DNA of 6,154 bases from an uncultured Clostridia bacterium (GCA_937915925.1 CALGGM010000111.1:1-6154), one strand, 5' to 3'. Positions 1-5,762 are shown, counted from the stretch's first letter. A program made the numbers and translations. Notes: generated from the sequence alone by a model not told the origin.

Positions 1-29
1 ATTCTGAGGAACGAAGTGACGAAGAATCT
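1..29 (+). repeat. Dispersed TTCTGAG repeat, copy 1 (truncated by window edge)
   Basis: This 29-base stretch is identical to positions 103-131. Its ends are complementary (ATTCT at 1-5, AGAAT at 24-28), so it can fold into an imperfect hairpin. The TGTGTC lead-in seen in other copies is missing only because the window starts here. It lies outside any supported gene. Confidence 0.85.
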
Positions 30-31
30 TC

Positions 32-72
32 ATGAAATATAGAAAGGAGATCCTTTCACTCAGGATGACACA
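32..72 (-). repeat. Dispersed TTCTGAG repeat, inverted variant copy
   Basis: Read on the minus strand this begins TGTGTCATCCTGAG (59-72), then GGATCTCCTTTC (42-53) and ATTTCAT (32-38). The same order is found on the plus strand at 5926-5979. The terminal pairing is ATCCT/AGGAT (50-54 with 62-66) instead of ATTCT/AGAAT, a matched double change. It lies head-on to copy 1. Confidence 0.75.
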
Positions 73-96
73 AGGATTGTTCGCAGCACGCCCTGT

Positions 97-131
97 TGTG
101 TCATTCTGAGGAACGAAGTGACGAAGAATCT
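97..131 (+). repeat. Dispersed TTCTGAG repeat, complete copy
   Basis: TGTGTCATTCTGAG (97-110) is followed by a body ending AGAATCT. Bases 103-131 match 1-29 exactly. The arms ATTCT (103-107) and AGAAT (126-130) pair. A small separate hairpin, GTGCC-TTA-GGCAC, follows at 143-155. It contains no ORF with coding features. Confidence 0.85.
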
Positions 132-156
132 CCATCACCAACGTGCCTTAGGCACA

Positions 157-206
157 CATCATGCGAAGCGCATCATGGCGAAGCCGCATCATGCGAAGCG
201 CATCAT
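157..206. repeat. CATCAT / GCGAAGC tandem block
   Basis: CATCATGCGAAGCGCATCAT occurs at 157-176 and again, identical, at 187-206, a 30-bp period. GGCGAAGCCG lies between them, so the block alternates four CATCAT words with three GCGAAGC words (163-169, 178-184, 193-199). GCGAAGC is the sequence known from DNA biophysics to form an exceptionally stable mini-hairpin with a GAA triloop. There is no sign that the block is translated. Confidence 0.85.
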
Positions 207-207
207 T

Positions 208-241
208 TTCTCCCGTAAGGGAGGAACCACCCTTTCCCGTT
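208..241 (-). repeat. Degenerate copy of hairpin-plus-tail repeat, inverted
   Basis: CTCCC (210-214) and GGGAG (219-223) form a stem with a GTAA loop. Read on the minus strand, the adjacent bases 226-241 give AACGGGAAAGGGTGGT, resembling the GACGGAAGGGTAGT tail of the composite repeats at 4618-4760 and 5988-6132. It abuts the -35 box of the next promoter. The match is imperfect, so assignment to the family is tentative. Confidence 0.45.
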
Positions 242-268
242 GACATCGTTCGCGCGGACGGGTACAAT
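240..268 (+). promoter_or_regulatory. Sigma-A type promoter for the Big_2 protein gene
   Basis: A perfect -35 box TTGACA (240-245) is separated by 17 nt from the -10 box TACAAT (263-268, five of six consensus bases). Transcription would start near 275, leaving a leader of about 25 nt with a strong ribosome site at 279-291. The promoter lies inside the longest possible reading frame, which argues against the TTG at 240 as the start codon. Confidence 0.75.
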
Positions 269-299
269 AGAATGCGTCAGGAGAAAGGGGGAACGGCGC

Positions 300-911
300 G
301 TGAAACGGTCGACAAAAATCTTCGTCGGGCTGATCCTGCTTGTGCTGATTTCGGCGCAGGCGGTCGGGCTGTTCCTGCTTGTGCGCCCCGCGCCGGTAAG
401 CGCTTTGACGCTCTCCGAAACGTCGATCACGCTCATGATGGACGAGGGACGCCGCGTGCCGCACACGGTCGAACCGGCGTCGGCGAGCGCGAAGCTTCTG
501 CACTACAAGGTCAGCGCGTCCGATCCGGTCGTCGCGTGGATCGACGACAAAAACGAAATGCTCGTTGCGCTCTCGCCGGGTACATGCACCGTCACGGCGG
601 AGGTCGACGGACAGACGGCGAAGGTCGAAGTCACCGTGCTTTCGGAATCGATCCTTTGCGGGACATGGACCGCGGAAAACGGCGACACGCTCACGATCGA
701 CGGCACGCTTTTGTGCACGCTCGAAACGGCGGGCAAACCCGTCACGTATGCGTTGGCGCGCGACGGTTTCACGCCGGGCGAGAATTCGAACCCGTACCGC
801 TATGTCAAGCTGACCGGCACGGGGCTGACGCTGTATTACGATCGGCTGCTGAACACGGTCCGGCTGCATCCTGCGGACGGTGACGCAGATCGGATGTTTG
901 CCAAAAATTGA
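300..911 (+). CDS. Membrane-anchored Big_2 (Ig-like) protein with C-terminal GTW beta unit
   Basis: This 203-aa protein starts at GTG 300. AGGAGAAAGGGGG (279-291) lies 8 nt upstream, and the in-frame TTG at 240 is the promoter's -35 box. After a basic KRSTK N-terminus, residues 8-28 form one hydrophobic helix with no lipobox, so it is probably an uncleaved anchor or signal peptide with the remainder outside the cell. Residues 36-113 match the bacterial Ig-like group 2 fold: an LTLSETSITL opening strand, a proline-rich middle, VVAW, and LSPGTCTVTAEVDGQTAKVEVTV at the end. Big_2 domains are common in surface and adhesion proteins. Residues 118-192 (CGTWTAENGDTLTIDGT onward) form a small beta-rich unit resembling those of the 909-aa protein downstream. 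It appears monocistronic, with no gene within 300 bp downstream. The partner or ligand cannot be told. The Big_2 call is fairly safe; the C-terminal unit is only a resemblance. Confidence 0.82.
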   Translation: MKRSTKIFVGLILLVLISAQAVGLFLLVRPAPVSALTLSETSITLMMDEGRRVPHTVEPASASAKLLHYKVSASDPVVAWIDDKNEMLVALSPGTCTVTAEVDGQTAKVEVTVLSESILCGTWTAENGDTLTIDGTLLCTLETAGKPVTYALARDGFTPGENSNPYRYVKLTGTGLTLYYDRLLNTVRLHPADGDADRMFAKN

Positions 912-950
912 ATGAAACGGATATGACGGGCTGTTGATATGGATGGCAGA

Positions 951-1008
951 AGCCGTGTTTTCACGATGGAGCTATACTAAAGTATGCGACTGAGTGAAAA
1001 CATCGGCT
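951..1008. other. Long inverted repeat with inner stem
   Basis: AGCCG-TGTTTTCAC (951-964) pairs with GTGAAAACA-T-CGGCT (994-1008): 14 base pairs with a single bulged T at 1003. Inside, ATACT (974-978) pairs with AGTAT (981-985), and GC (971-972) with GC (986-987) across a bulged T. No T-run follows on either strand, so it is not a canonical intrinsic terminator. It could be a processing or 3'-end structure for the gene ending at 911, a small structured RNA or a relic of a small mobile element. Confidence 0.6.
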
Positions 1009-1009
1009 A

Positions 1010-1110
1010 ATTTGCGGCGAAATAATGGAAAGAAAGGGCGTTTTCGCGCCCTTTCATCCTGCAAGTGATGATTTGAATTGTATCGCCGCAAATGTTCTGC
1101 CGCCATTTGC
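1010..1110. other. Nested and competing inverted repeats in the leader region
   Basis: ATTTGCGGCGA (1010-1020) is the exact complement of TCGCCGCAAAT (1083-1093) and encloses a second stem, GAAAGGGCG/CGCCCTTTC (1032-1040 with 1047-1055). GCAAATG (1088-1094) can instead pair with CATTTGC (1104-1110). Both options use bases 1088-1093, so they exclude each other. A run of six T follows at 1120-1125, but nine bases separate it from the second stem, so it is an imperfect terminator. Transcription of this stretch is not proven. Confidence 0.5.
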
Positions 1111-1121
1111 AACAGCCCCTT

Positions 1122-1143
1122 TTTTCAAAAATTACTTTGAAAA
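1122..1143. promoter_or_regulatory. AT-rich inverted repeat upstream of the ECF sigma gene
   Basis: TTTTCAAA (1122-1129) and TTTGAAAA (1136-1143) form a perfect 8-bp inverted repeat with a 6-nt spacer. It ends 3 nt before the proposed ECF -35 box. Its position and symmetry would suit a protein-binding operator, but no cognate regulator is visible in the window. Confidence 0.35.
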
Positions 1144-1146
1144 CCT

Positions 1147-1174
1147 TGCAGCATTTTCACGTTCGGATGTGTCT
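1147..1174 (+). promoter_or_regulatory. Candidate ECF-type autoregulated promoter
   Basis: TGCAGC followed by a T-rich stretch (1147-1157), then 17 nt after the hexamer TGTCTAA (1170-1176), resembles the TGCAAC...CGTCTAA arrangement seen ahead of ECF operons in Firmicutes. ECF factors usually transcribe their own operon. It lies about 40 bp before the sigma start codon. No better sigma-A promoter was found in this spacer. The call rests on pattern similarity only. Confidence 0.45.
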
Positions 1175-1212
1175 AATCAGTAAAAGGCGAATCGAAAGGG
1201 GGGAAGCTCGTT

Positions 1213-1701
1213 TTGATTAACAGGGGTGACGACGCCTGGTTTTCCCGCGAGATCGAGGCGATGGCGCCGATGATGTTCCGGATCGCGTTTGCGATGCTCC
1301 GAAACCGAAGCGACAGCGAGGACGCGGCGCAGAACGCGGTGCTGAAAGCGTATTTGAAGCTCGATACGTTAAAGGAGCGGCGGTATTTTCGGACATGGAT
1401 GATCCGCATTCTGAAAAACGAGTGCGTAAACTTTACCCGATCGCGACGGGAGACCGTCGGCTTTTGGGAGCAGCCGGATCCCGGCTATGAGATGACCGTG
1501 CCCGATCCGGACCTGAATCGGGCGTTCGACACGCTGAGCGAGGACGAGCGCCTCGCGGTCGCGCTGTATTATTACGAGGGCTATTCGACGCGGGAGATCG
1601 CAAAGATCTGTGAGGCGGACGCTTCGACGGTCCGCAGCCGACTGTCCCGCGCAAGGGAAAAATTGAGAAAAGAGCTTTCGGGAAAGGAGGAAACGCGATG
1701 A
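1213..1701 (+). CDS. ECF-family RNA polymerase sigma factor (sigma-70 family)
   Basis: This 162-aa protein directs RNA polymerase to an alternative promoter set, usually in response to envelope stress. The TTG start at 1213 is preceded by AAAGGGGGG (1195-1203) at 9 nt, and the next in-frame ATG (1261) would cut into region 2. Residues about 10-80 form sigma region 2, with the acidic DSEDAAQNAVLKAY stretch (residues 34-47) that contacts the polymerase clamp and the RRYFRTWMIRILKNE segment typical of -10 recognition. Residues about 101-155 form region 4, with the helix-turn-helix STREIAKICEADASTVRSRL (125-144) for -35 binding. Region 3 is absent, as in all ECF factors, and the length is normal. 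The stop overlaps the next gene's start (ATGA), so the two are translationally coupled. It probably activates its own operon. The ECF subgroup is not assignable by eye. Confidence 0.95.
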   Translation: MINRGDDAWFSREIEAMAPMMFRIAFAMLRNRSDSEDAAQNAVLKAYLKLDTLKERRYFRTWMIRILKNECVNFTRSRRETVGFWEQPDPGYEMTVPDPDLNRAFDTLSEDERLAVALYYYEGYSTREIAKICEADASTVRSRLSRAREKLRKELSGKEETR

Positions 1702-4427
1702 AAAAGAGCTTGCGGGCAAGAATCCGAAACGGTCTGTTTCCGGAACCGCCGGAGATGTTTTCGGCAAAGCTTTTAAACAGCATCCCGATCCGTGTGCCCA
1801 AGCCGGAGCTTGATCCGGAGTTTGAATCGGAACGCGGACAAAGCGCGCCGCAGCCCGTTTCGAGACGGACGCGCGTCGCCTCCGTTCTTCTGGGGTTCGC
1901 CGCAGGATTGATGACGATGGCGGCGATCGTGTTTGTGGTGCAAGGCGCGTTCCGGCACGCGGCGCAGATGCCGGAGCCGGTCAAAGCGGACACGGTTGCG
2001 CAGGCAACGATCGTCGGCGAATGGACGCTGGACAGGATCGATTATAACGGCATCATTGTTTCCTCCGGCGCGGCAGGGCTATTCTATCCGTCGAGCATGA
2101 CGTTCGACGCGGACGGCACGGCGACCCTGGACGCAGGAACGTATGCGTATACGATCGACGGCAGCCGCATCGTGCTTGCGGAGGCGACGGACCCGGACGG
2201 GTCGGAGATGCGGATCACCTATGACGAGGCGACGGACACCCTGCGCAGGGAGACGTCGCTGAACATAAAGACCACCTATATCTATACGCGCGTGCCGAAG
2301 GACGCGGCGATCAAAAACAGCGTCTCCGGCGTTTGGGTGTTTACAAAAGGAACGGATTACGCAATGCGCATCACGGTCCGCGCGGACGGCACGGCAACGC
2401 TGAAAACCGCGGCGGGGATCCTCGGCGTCGCCGAGATGCCGCTGCGCTACACGGCGGAGGACGACACGCTGCAGTTCTCGTACATTCCTTTGGGCGCGGG
2501 GCGGCCGTTTACCGCACGCTATGACGGGGAGCGAGACGTGCTTACGGTCACGATGGACGGTGAGACGGACGAATTTACGCGCGGCGCGTTCGACGTCGCA
2601 AACAGCAAGTGGACGCTGACCAAGGTCACAAACATGGGCGTGGAGCGCGATCCGTCGATGTTCGGGATGCAGTTCTACCTTGCGTTCACCGGCGATACGG
2701 CGACCGTGACGATGACATACGGAAACAATACGGAAACCGAGAAGTACCGGTATTCCGTGATCGGCGGCTCGATCGCGCTGTATTCGACCCGCGATGATAC
2801 CGAGCCTGCGAGATGGCTGCATCCCGACGCGGAAACCGATACGCTGCACATGGATCTTGCATCCGTTTACCTTTCTTCCGGCATGACCGGAGAGATGATC
2901 TTCTCCCGCACGCCGGACGCGGTGATCCCGCGGACGGAGCCCGACCTTGTCGGCAAGTGGACGGTAACGGGGACGGAACTGAACGGCAATCCCGATACTT
3001 CCGGCTCGTGGATGCATGAAGAATATCTGGAATTCTCCGGAAAAAACAGTGTGACACGGACGGCATACGACGCCGCTTGGGGGAACTATCAAATCGAGCA
3101 ATATCGGTACAGCGTTTCCGGAAATACCGTCGAGCTTCAAAAAGACGGTGGATCCTCGCATATGACGCTGAACTATGACCCGGCAACGGACACGCTGCGT
3201 TTGGATACAGATGTAGTGTATTCCAACCCGGCTGCGCCGGACGACGTTGTCACAAGCATCTTTTCCCGCACGCCGGACGCGGTGATTCCGGAACCGGAGA
3301 AGAAATCGCTCGAGGACATGCTTGAAGGTCTTTGGTGCGCATTGAGCACGGAGGAAGGGCAGGACGGGCTGCTGGAAATCCGGTTTTATTACAACTCGGA
3401 TGCGGACGAACGGTTGGTGCTCTATCGGGAGGGAGAGTTTGAGTATGACGGCTATTCCTATACGGTGGAGGAAGGGGAACGAAACGGATCGAAAACGGAC
3501 AACCCGTGGTATCGGTTCACCTTCGTTGACGGAGACGAAGCGTTCCTGATTGACCTGTGCATGGACACGGACGGCAGAAACCCGCTCTATATGGATTGGA
3601 ATGTCGGCAAGGGCAAGGGAGGATGGAAGACCTATTGGAAGTGCCCGGTGATCGAAGCGGATGAGCTTCCGTATCAGCAGACGGCGTATTACGGCGCAGG
3701 CGAAGGCTTTGTAGGGTATCTGGACGCTGTCGATCTGAACGGCGACGGAAATCCGGTGCGCGTAAAGGTGGCTTCCTCCGATCCGAATTGGTATACCAAT
3801 AAAGGCACCGAACCCACGCTGACGGTGCAGATCGGGCGCGGCGAATGGACGGCAAACGAGGCGCTTGTCCGGGGCAGCCTGATTTATACTGACCTCGACC
3901 CGAACGACGGGCACGGAAACGTGCTGCTGTCCGCAGAGCGGGCGGACGGAATGGACGTCACATACGAGCTGCATTTGGAAGGAGACACAGTGGTCTGCGG
4001 ACATGCGGTTGAGGGCTATTGCTTCCTTGCCGACAGTCCGCAAGAGGAGCTGACGGTCGGCGTACCGACCGATCTGTTCGGCGCAAAGTACGGGTATCGC
4101 GAGATCCGAGGCGAAGCGCTGGAACCCGTGGACGACCGGCTGTATGCAACCGGCGTCATCGACACGGTCATGTTCGGCGATCGGGACAAGAATATCGAGG
4201 ACGGGACGCTTTTACACCTTGTCCGCGCGCTGCCGTGCGAGATTGACGACGTCCCCGGCACGCTCGAACCGGGCGTATACCTGTATCTTCGCGAGTGGAA
4301 CGAAGCCATGACGGAGATCGTGTTTCTGACCGAGGACGGACGCCGGATCACGGTGCATCCTGACGCCGGGCTGATGCTTAGCGGCATTTCCCTGTATGAC
4401 TTTTTTGACAACGCGAAGAAAGAATAA
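1698..4427 (+). CDS. Putative anti-sigma / sensor membrane protein with five lipocalin-like units
   Basis: This 909-aa protein starts at ATG 1698, 7 nt after GGAAAGGAGG (1681-1690) and overlapping the sigma gene by 4 nt, the usual place for an anti-sigma factor. Residues 1-58 form a basic, proline-rich tail without the HxxxCxxC zinc motif of RsiW-type anti-sigmas. Residues about 60-83 are the only membrane helix, placing the rest outside. Outside are five units, each opening G-x-W or K-W: Trp at 109, 213, 305, 421 and 546. Typical contents are a 'TFDADGTATL' strand, a 'YRYSVxGxxI' strand and a 'DxxTDTLR' strand, ending FSRTPDAVIP in units 3 and 4. This resembles lipocalin-like or DUF5640-like beta domains. 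From residue 670 comes a C-terminal part with DLNGDGN (679-685), a calcium-loop-like motif of VCBS/FG-GAP-type proteins, then an SH3-like stretch near 850-890. It is far longer than ordinary anti-sigmas. The sensor role is inferred from operon and topology; no ligand is evident. A surface protein merely co-expressed with the sigma factor is the alternative. Confidence 0.88.
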   Translation: MKKSLRARIRNGLFPEPPEMFSAKLLNSIPIRVPKPELDPEFESERGQSAPQPVSRRTRVASVLLGFAAGLMTMAAIVFVVQGAFRHAAQMPEPVKADTVAQATIVGEWTLDRIDYNGIIVSSGAAGLFYPSSMTFDADGTATLDAGTYAYTIDGSRIVLAEATDPDGSEMRITYDEATDTLRRETSLNIKTTYIYTRVPKDAAIKNSVSGVWVFTKGTDYAMRITVRADGTATLKTAAGILGVAEMPLRYTAEDDTLQFSYIPLGAGRPFTARYDGERDVLTVTMDGETDEFTRGAFDVANSKWTLTKVTNMGVERDPSMFGMQFYLAFTGDTATVTMTYGNNTETEKYRYSVIGGSIALYSTRDDTEPARWLHPDAETDTLHMDLASVYLSSGMTGEMIFSRTPDAVIPRTEPDLVGKWTVTGTELNGNPDTSGSWMHEEYLEFSGKNSVTRTAYDAAWGNYQIEQYRYSVSGNTVELQKDGGSSHMTLNYDPATDTLRLDTDVVYSNPAAPDDVVTSIFSRTPDAVIPEPEKKSLEDMLEGLWCALSTEEGQDGLLEIRFYYNSDADERLVLYREGEFEYDGYSYTVEEGERNGSKTDNPWYRFTFVDGDEAFLIDLCMDTDGRNPLYMDWNVGKGKGGWKTYWKCPVIEADELPYQQTAYYGAGEGFVGYLDAVDLNGDGNPVRVKVASSDPNWYTNKGTEPTLTVQIGRGEWTANEALVRGSLIYTDLDPNDGHGNVLLSAERADGMDVTYELHLEGDTVVCGHAVEGYCFLADSPQEELTVGVPTDLFGAKYGYREIRGEALEPVDDRLYATGVIDTVMFGDRDKNIEDGTLLHLVRALPCEIDDVPGTLEPGVYLYLREWNEAMTEIVFLTEDGRRITVHPDAGLMLSGISLYDFFDNAKKE
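2901..2930 (+). repeat. Intragenic direct repeat, copy 1
   Basis: These 30 bases, encoding FSRTPDAVIP (residues 402-411), match 3261-3290 except for two bases. The copies are exactly 360 bp (120 codons) apart, marking units 3 and 4 of the 909-aa protein as products of internal duplication. Confidence 0.85.
3261..3290 (+). repeat. Intragenic direct repeat, copy 2
   Basis: This is the second copy of the 30-base segment at 2901-2930, with both differences being silent C-to-T changes. It encodes residues 522-531 and closes unit 4. Sequence between the copies has diverged much more, so this linker is either younger or under stronger constraint. Confidence 0.85.
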
Positions 4428-4446
4428 CACATCGGGGTTCATTTGA

Positions 4447-4510
4447 CCTCCCCTTGTCAGGGGGCAGCGATCCGAGCGCCCGCAGTGCGGGGAGGAGCGA
4501 GGTGAGCTGC
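4447..4510. repeat. Structured intergenic element (CCTCCCC ... GGGGAGG)
   Basis: CCTCCCC (4447-4453) pairs either with the nearby GGGGG (4460-4464) or with GGGGAGG (4489-4495). CCCGC-AGT-GCGGG (4479-4491) forms an inner hairpin, and GCAGC (4464-4468) complements GCTGC (4506-4510). It starts 20 bp after the stop of the 909-aa gene and could shape the mRNA end. There is no T-run for a classic terminator. It is related in words, but not in layout, to the composite repeats downstream. Confidence 0.55.
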
Positions 4511-4512
4511 GA

Positions 4513-4608
4513 CCGAAACAGGGAGTTGAAGGAGTGATGGTACGCGTGGGAAGCGCGCGATCTACCGCTGTAACGAAGTGGAAGCGACGCGCAACGACCA
4601 TGTTTCGG
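4513..4608. repeat. Inverted repeat CCGAAACA ... TGTTTCGG
   Basis: CCGAAACA (4513-4520) and TGTTTCGG (4601-4608) are exact 8-bp complements enclosing about 80 bases with no credible gene. The enclosed stretch is rich in GCG and GCGCGC words. It lies between two structured repeats, so it may be part of a larger repeat or an insertion. Its nature is unknown. Confidence 0.35.
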
Positions 4609-4617
4609 GATTGATGG

Positions 4618-4760
4618 CAGCCGAAGGCTGACGGAAGGGTAGTCATTAAAGCCGCAAGTCATTTGACGGGTCGTCGAGGACGACGACCCCTACGATCCAT
4701 TGACATCCTTCTTGTCTCCCCTGTGCAAGGTGGATCGCGAAGCGAGACGGAAGGGTAGTT
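4618..4760 (+). repeat. Composite hairpin repeat A
   Basis: In order: hairpin H3 CAGCC-GAA-GGCTG (4618-4630); tail GACGGAAGGGTAGT (4630-4643); spacer GTCATTAAAGCCGCAAGTC (4642-4660); hairpin H1 GGGTCGTC/GACGACCC (4668-4675 with 4682-4689) ending CCCTAC (4688-4693); a 22-nt linker (4694-4715); a decayed H2 starting CTCCCCTGTGCAAGG (4716-4730); H3 TCGC-GAA-GCGA (4735-4745); and a second tail (4746-4759). It ends about 25 bp before the lipoprotein's ribosome site and may influence its mRNA leader. The same module order occurs at 5988-6132. Confidence 0.8.
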
Positions 4761-4797
4761 ACCGAAACAATAATCGACAAATGAGGGAGGAACGAAC

Positions 4798-5664
4798 ATG
4801 AAACGGATCATTGTCGCGGCGCTTGCGGCGCTGCTGTTGCTGCTTTGCGGGTGCGCCTGCGCGGACAACGCGGAAAAGAGACTGACCGAGGCGAACGAAA
4901 AGCTTGCCGATCTGGACAGCGCGCATATGCAGATACAGTTTGTGATTTCGACCGACGAACCGTCGGGATATGACGTCGTGATGGACATGGACGTCGACAT
5001 GACGGGCTATTCCGATCCGTCCGCGCTCGCCGAGAAAGGCACGGTGCATCTGAAGCTCGGCATGGCGGGCGAAGCGATGCGCTACGACCAGAACATGCAG
5101 TTCTGCATGTGGAATGACGGCGGCGCGATGCGGGTCGCATTCTCGCTGGACGGAAAGACGTGGTACGATGCGAACTCCGCGCTGGAAGGTCAGGGAATCC
5201 CGTTCTTCGACAATGTGTCGGTGTTCAATCTGACGGTGACGCCGAACGGCAACGTTACGGAGCAGTGGCAGGACCTTTTCAAGCCGTATCTGAAGCTGTT
5301 CCATCGGTCCGGCAGGGAGACCGTCGAGGGCGTGAAGCTGACGATGTACGAGGCGACTATCGAGGGCGAGACGCTGAACGAGATCCTGCAGAAGTTCCAG
5401 AATATGATTTCGTTTTCCGACGAGCTTGCGAACGAACTTCCCGGGATCAAGGTGCGGATCGGGATCGATTCGAAGGGGTACCCCGCGTATATGGAGTTCG
5501 ATATGGGCGCGTTCATGCAGAAGTTTATCGAGCACATGGGCGAGACCGACGTGCCGGGCGTAGAGATGCGGATGACCTGCATATACTTGGACTTTGACGC
5601 CATCGACCCGATCGTCCCCCCGGACGACAGCCAGATCACGGATCTCAGAAGCCTCATGCCGTGA
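4798..5664 (+). CDS. Surface lipoprotein, LppX/DUF6612-like (tentative)
   Basis: This 288-aa protein starts at ATG 4798, 7 nt after GAGGGAGG (4783-4790). Residues 1-22 are a lipoprotein signal peptide: KR, a long alanine/leucine core and the lipobox L16-C17-G18-C19, with C19 the probable lipidated cysteine (C17 and C21 are alternatives). The mature protein begins with a charged helix (AEKRLTEANEKLADLDSAHM, residues 24-43), then alternating strands such as GTVHLKLGMAGEAMRYD, a WYDA turn near residue 122, and VEGVKLTMYEATIEGETLNE near 176-195. This helix-then-curved-sheet layout with 'leader helix, MDMDVDMTG' resembles Firmicute DUF6612 proteins and the LppX/LolA-like fold, which hold hydrophobic ligands, but I see no decisive motif. 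An AATAAT at 4769-4774 could be a -10 box, without a clear -35. No partner gene is adjacent, and flanking repeats isolate it from the sigma operon. The lipoprotein call is sound; the family is a guess. Confidence 0.85.
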   Translation: MKRIIVAALAALLLLLCGCACADNAEKRLTEANEKLADLDSAHMQIQFVISTDEPSGYDVVMDMDVDMTGYSDPSALAEKGTVHLKLGMAGEAMRYDQNMQFCMWNDGGAMRVAFSLDGKTWYDANSALEGQGIPFFDNVSVFNLTVTPNGNVTEQWQDLFKPYLKLFHRSGRETVEGVKLTMYEATIEGETLNEILQKFQNMISFSDELANELPGIKVRIGIDSKGYPAYMEFDMGAFMQKFIEHMGETDVPGVEMRMTCIYLDFDAIDPIVPPDDSQITDLRSLMP

Positions 5665-5679
5665 GGACGGGGAAATAGC

Positions 5680-5724
5680 GGACGGGCAATGCCCGTCCCT
5701 ACGGGGAAAATTCGATCTCCCCTG
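5680..5724 (+). repeat. Partial composite repeat just after the lipoprotein stop
   Basis: Hairpin GGACGGGCA/TGCCCGTCC (5680-5688 with 5690-5698) ends CCCTAC (5697-5702). CTCCCCTG (5717-5724) follows, but after 14 nt rather than 22, and without the rest of H2, so this looks like a decayed copy. Lying 15 bp past the stop codon, the hairpin may protect or end the transcript, though no T-run follows. A separate small hairpin, GTGCG-CAT-CGCAC, is at 5743-5755. Confidence 0.65.
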
Positions 5725-5762
5725 CGATTCGTTTACGCGATCGTGCGCATCGCACATGCCCT

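Noticed and set aside
240..299. Upstream TTG start giving a 223-aa Big_2 protein
   Set aside because: TTG 240 is the -35 box of the promoter. The stretch has no ribosome site, whereas GTG 300 has a strong one and is directly followed by a lysine-arginine signal-anchor start.
1032..1055. GAAAGGGCG/CGCCCTTTC hairpin as an intrinsic terminator
   Set aside because: The stem is good, but neither side has a proper T-run; CATCCTGCAAG follows on the plus strand.
2079..4043. A 654-codon open frame antisense to the 909-aa gene
   Set aside because: It mirrors GC-rich coding sequence, has no ribosome site or domain pattern, is rich in Arg/His/Val as shadow frames are, and the opposite strand encodes clear beta units with a strong start.
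4700..4728. TTGACA in composite repeat A as a promoter for the lipoprotein gene
   Set aside because: At 16-18 nt spacing the downstream bases are GTGCAA-like, with no -10 box, and the word lies in the variable linker of a repeat.
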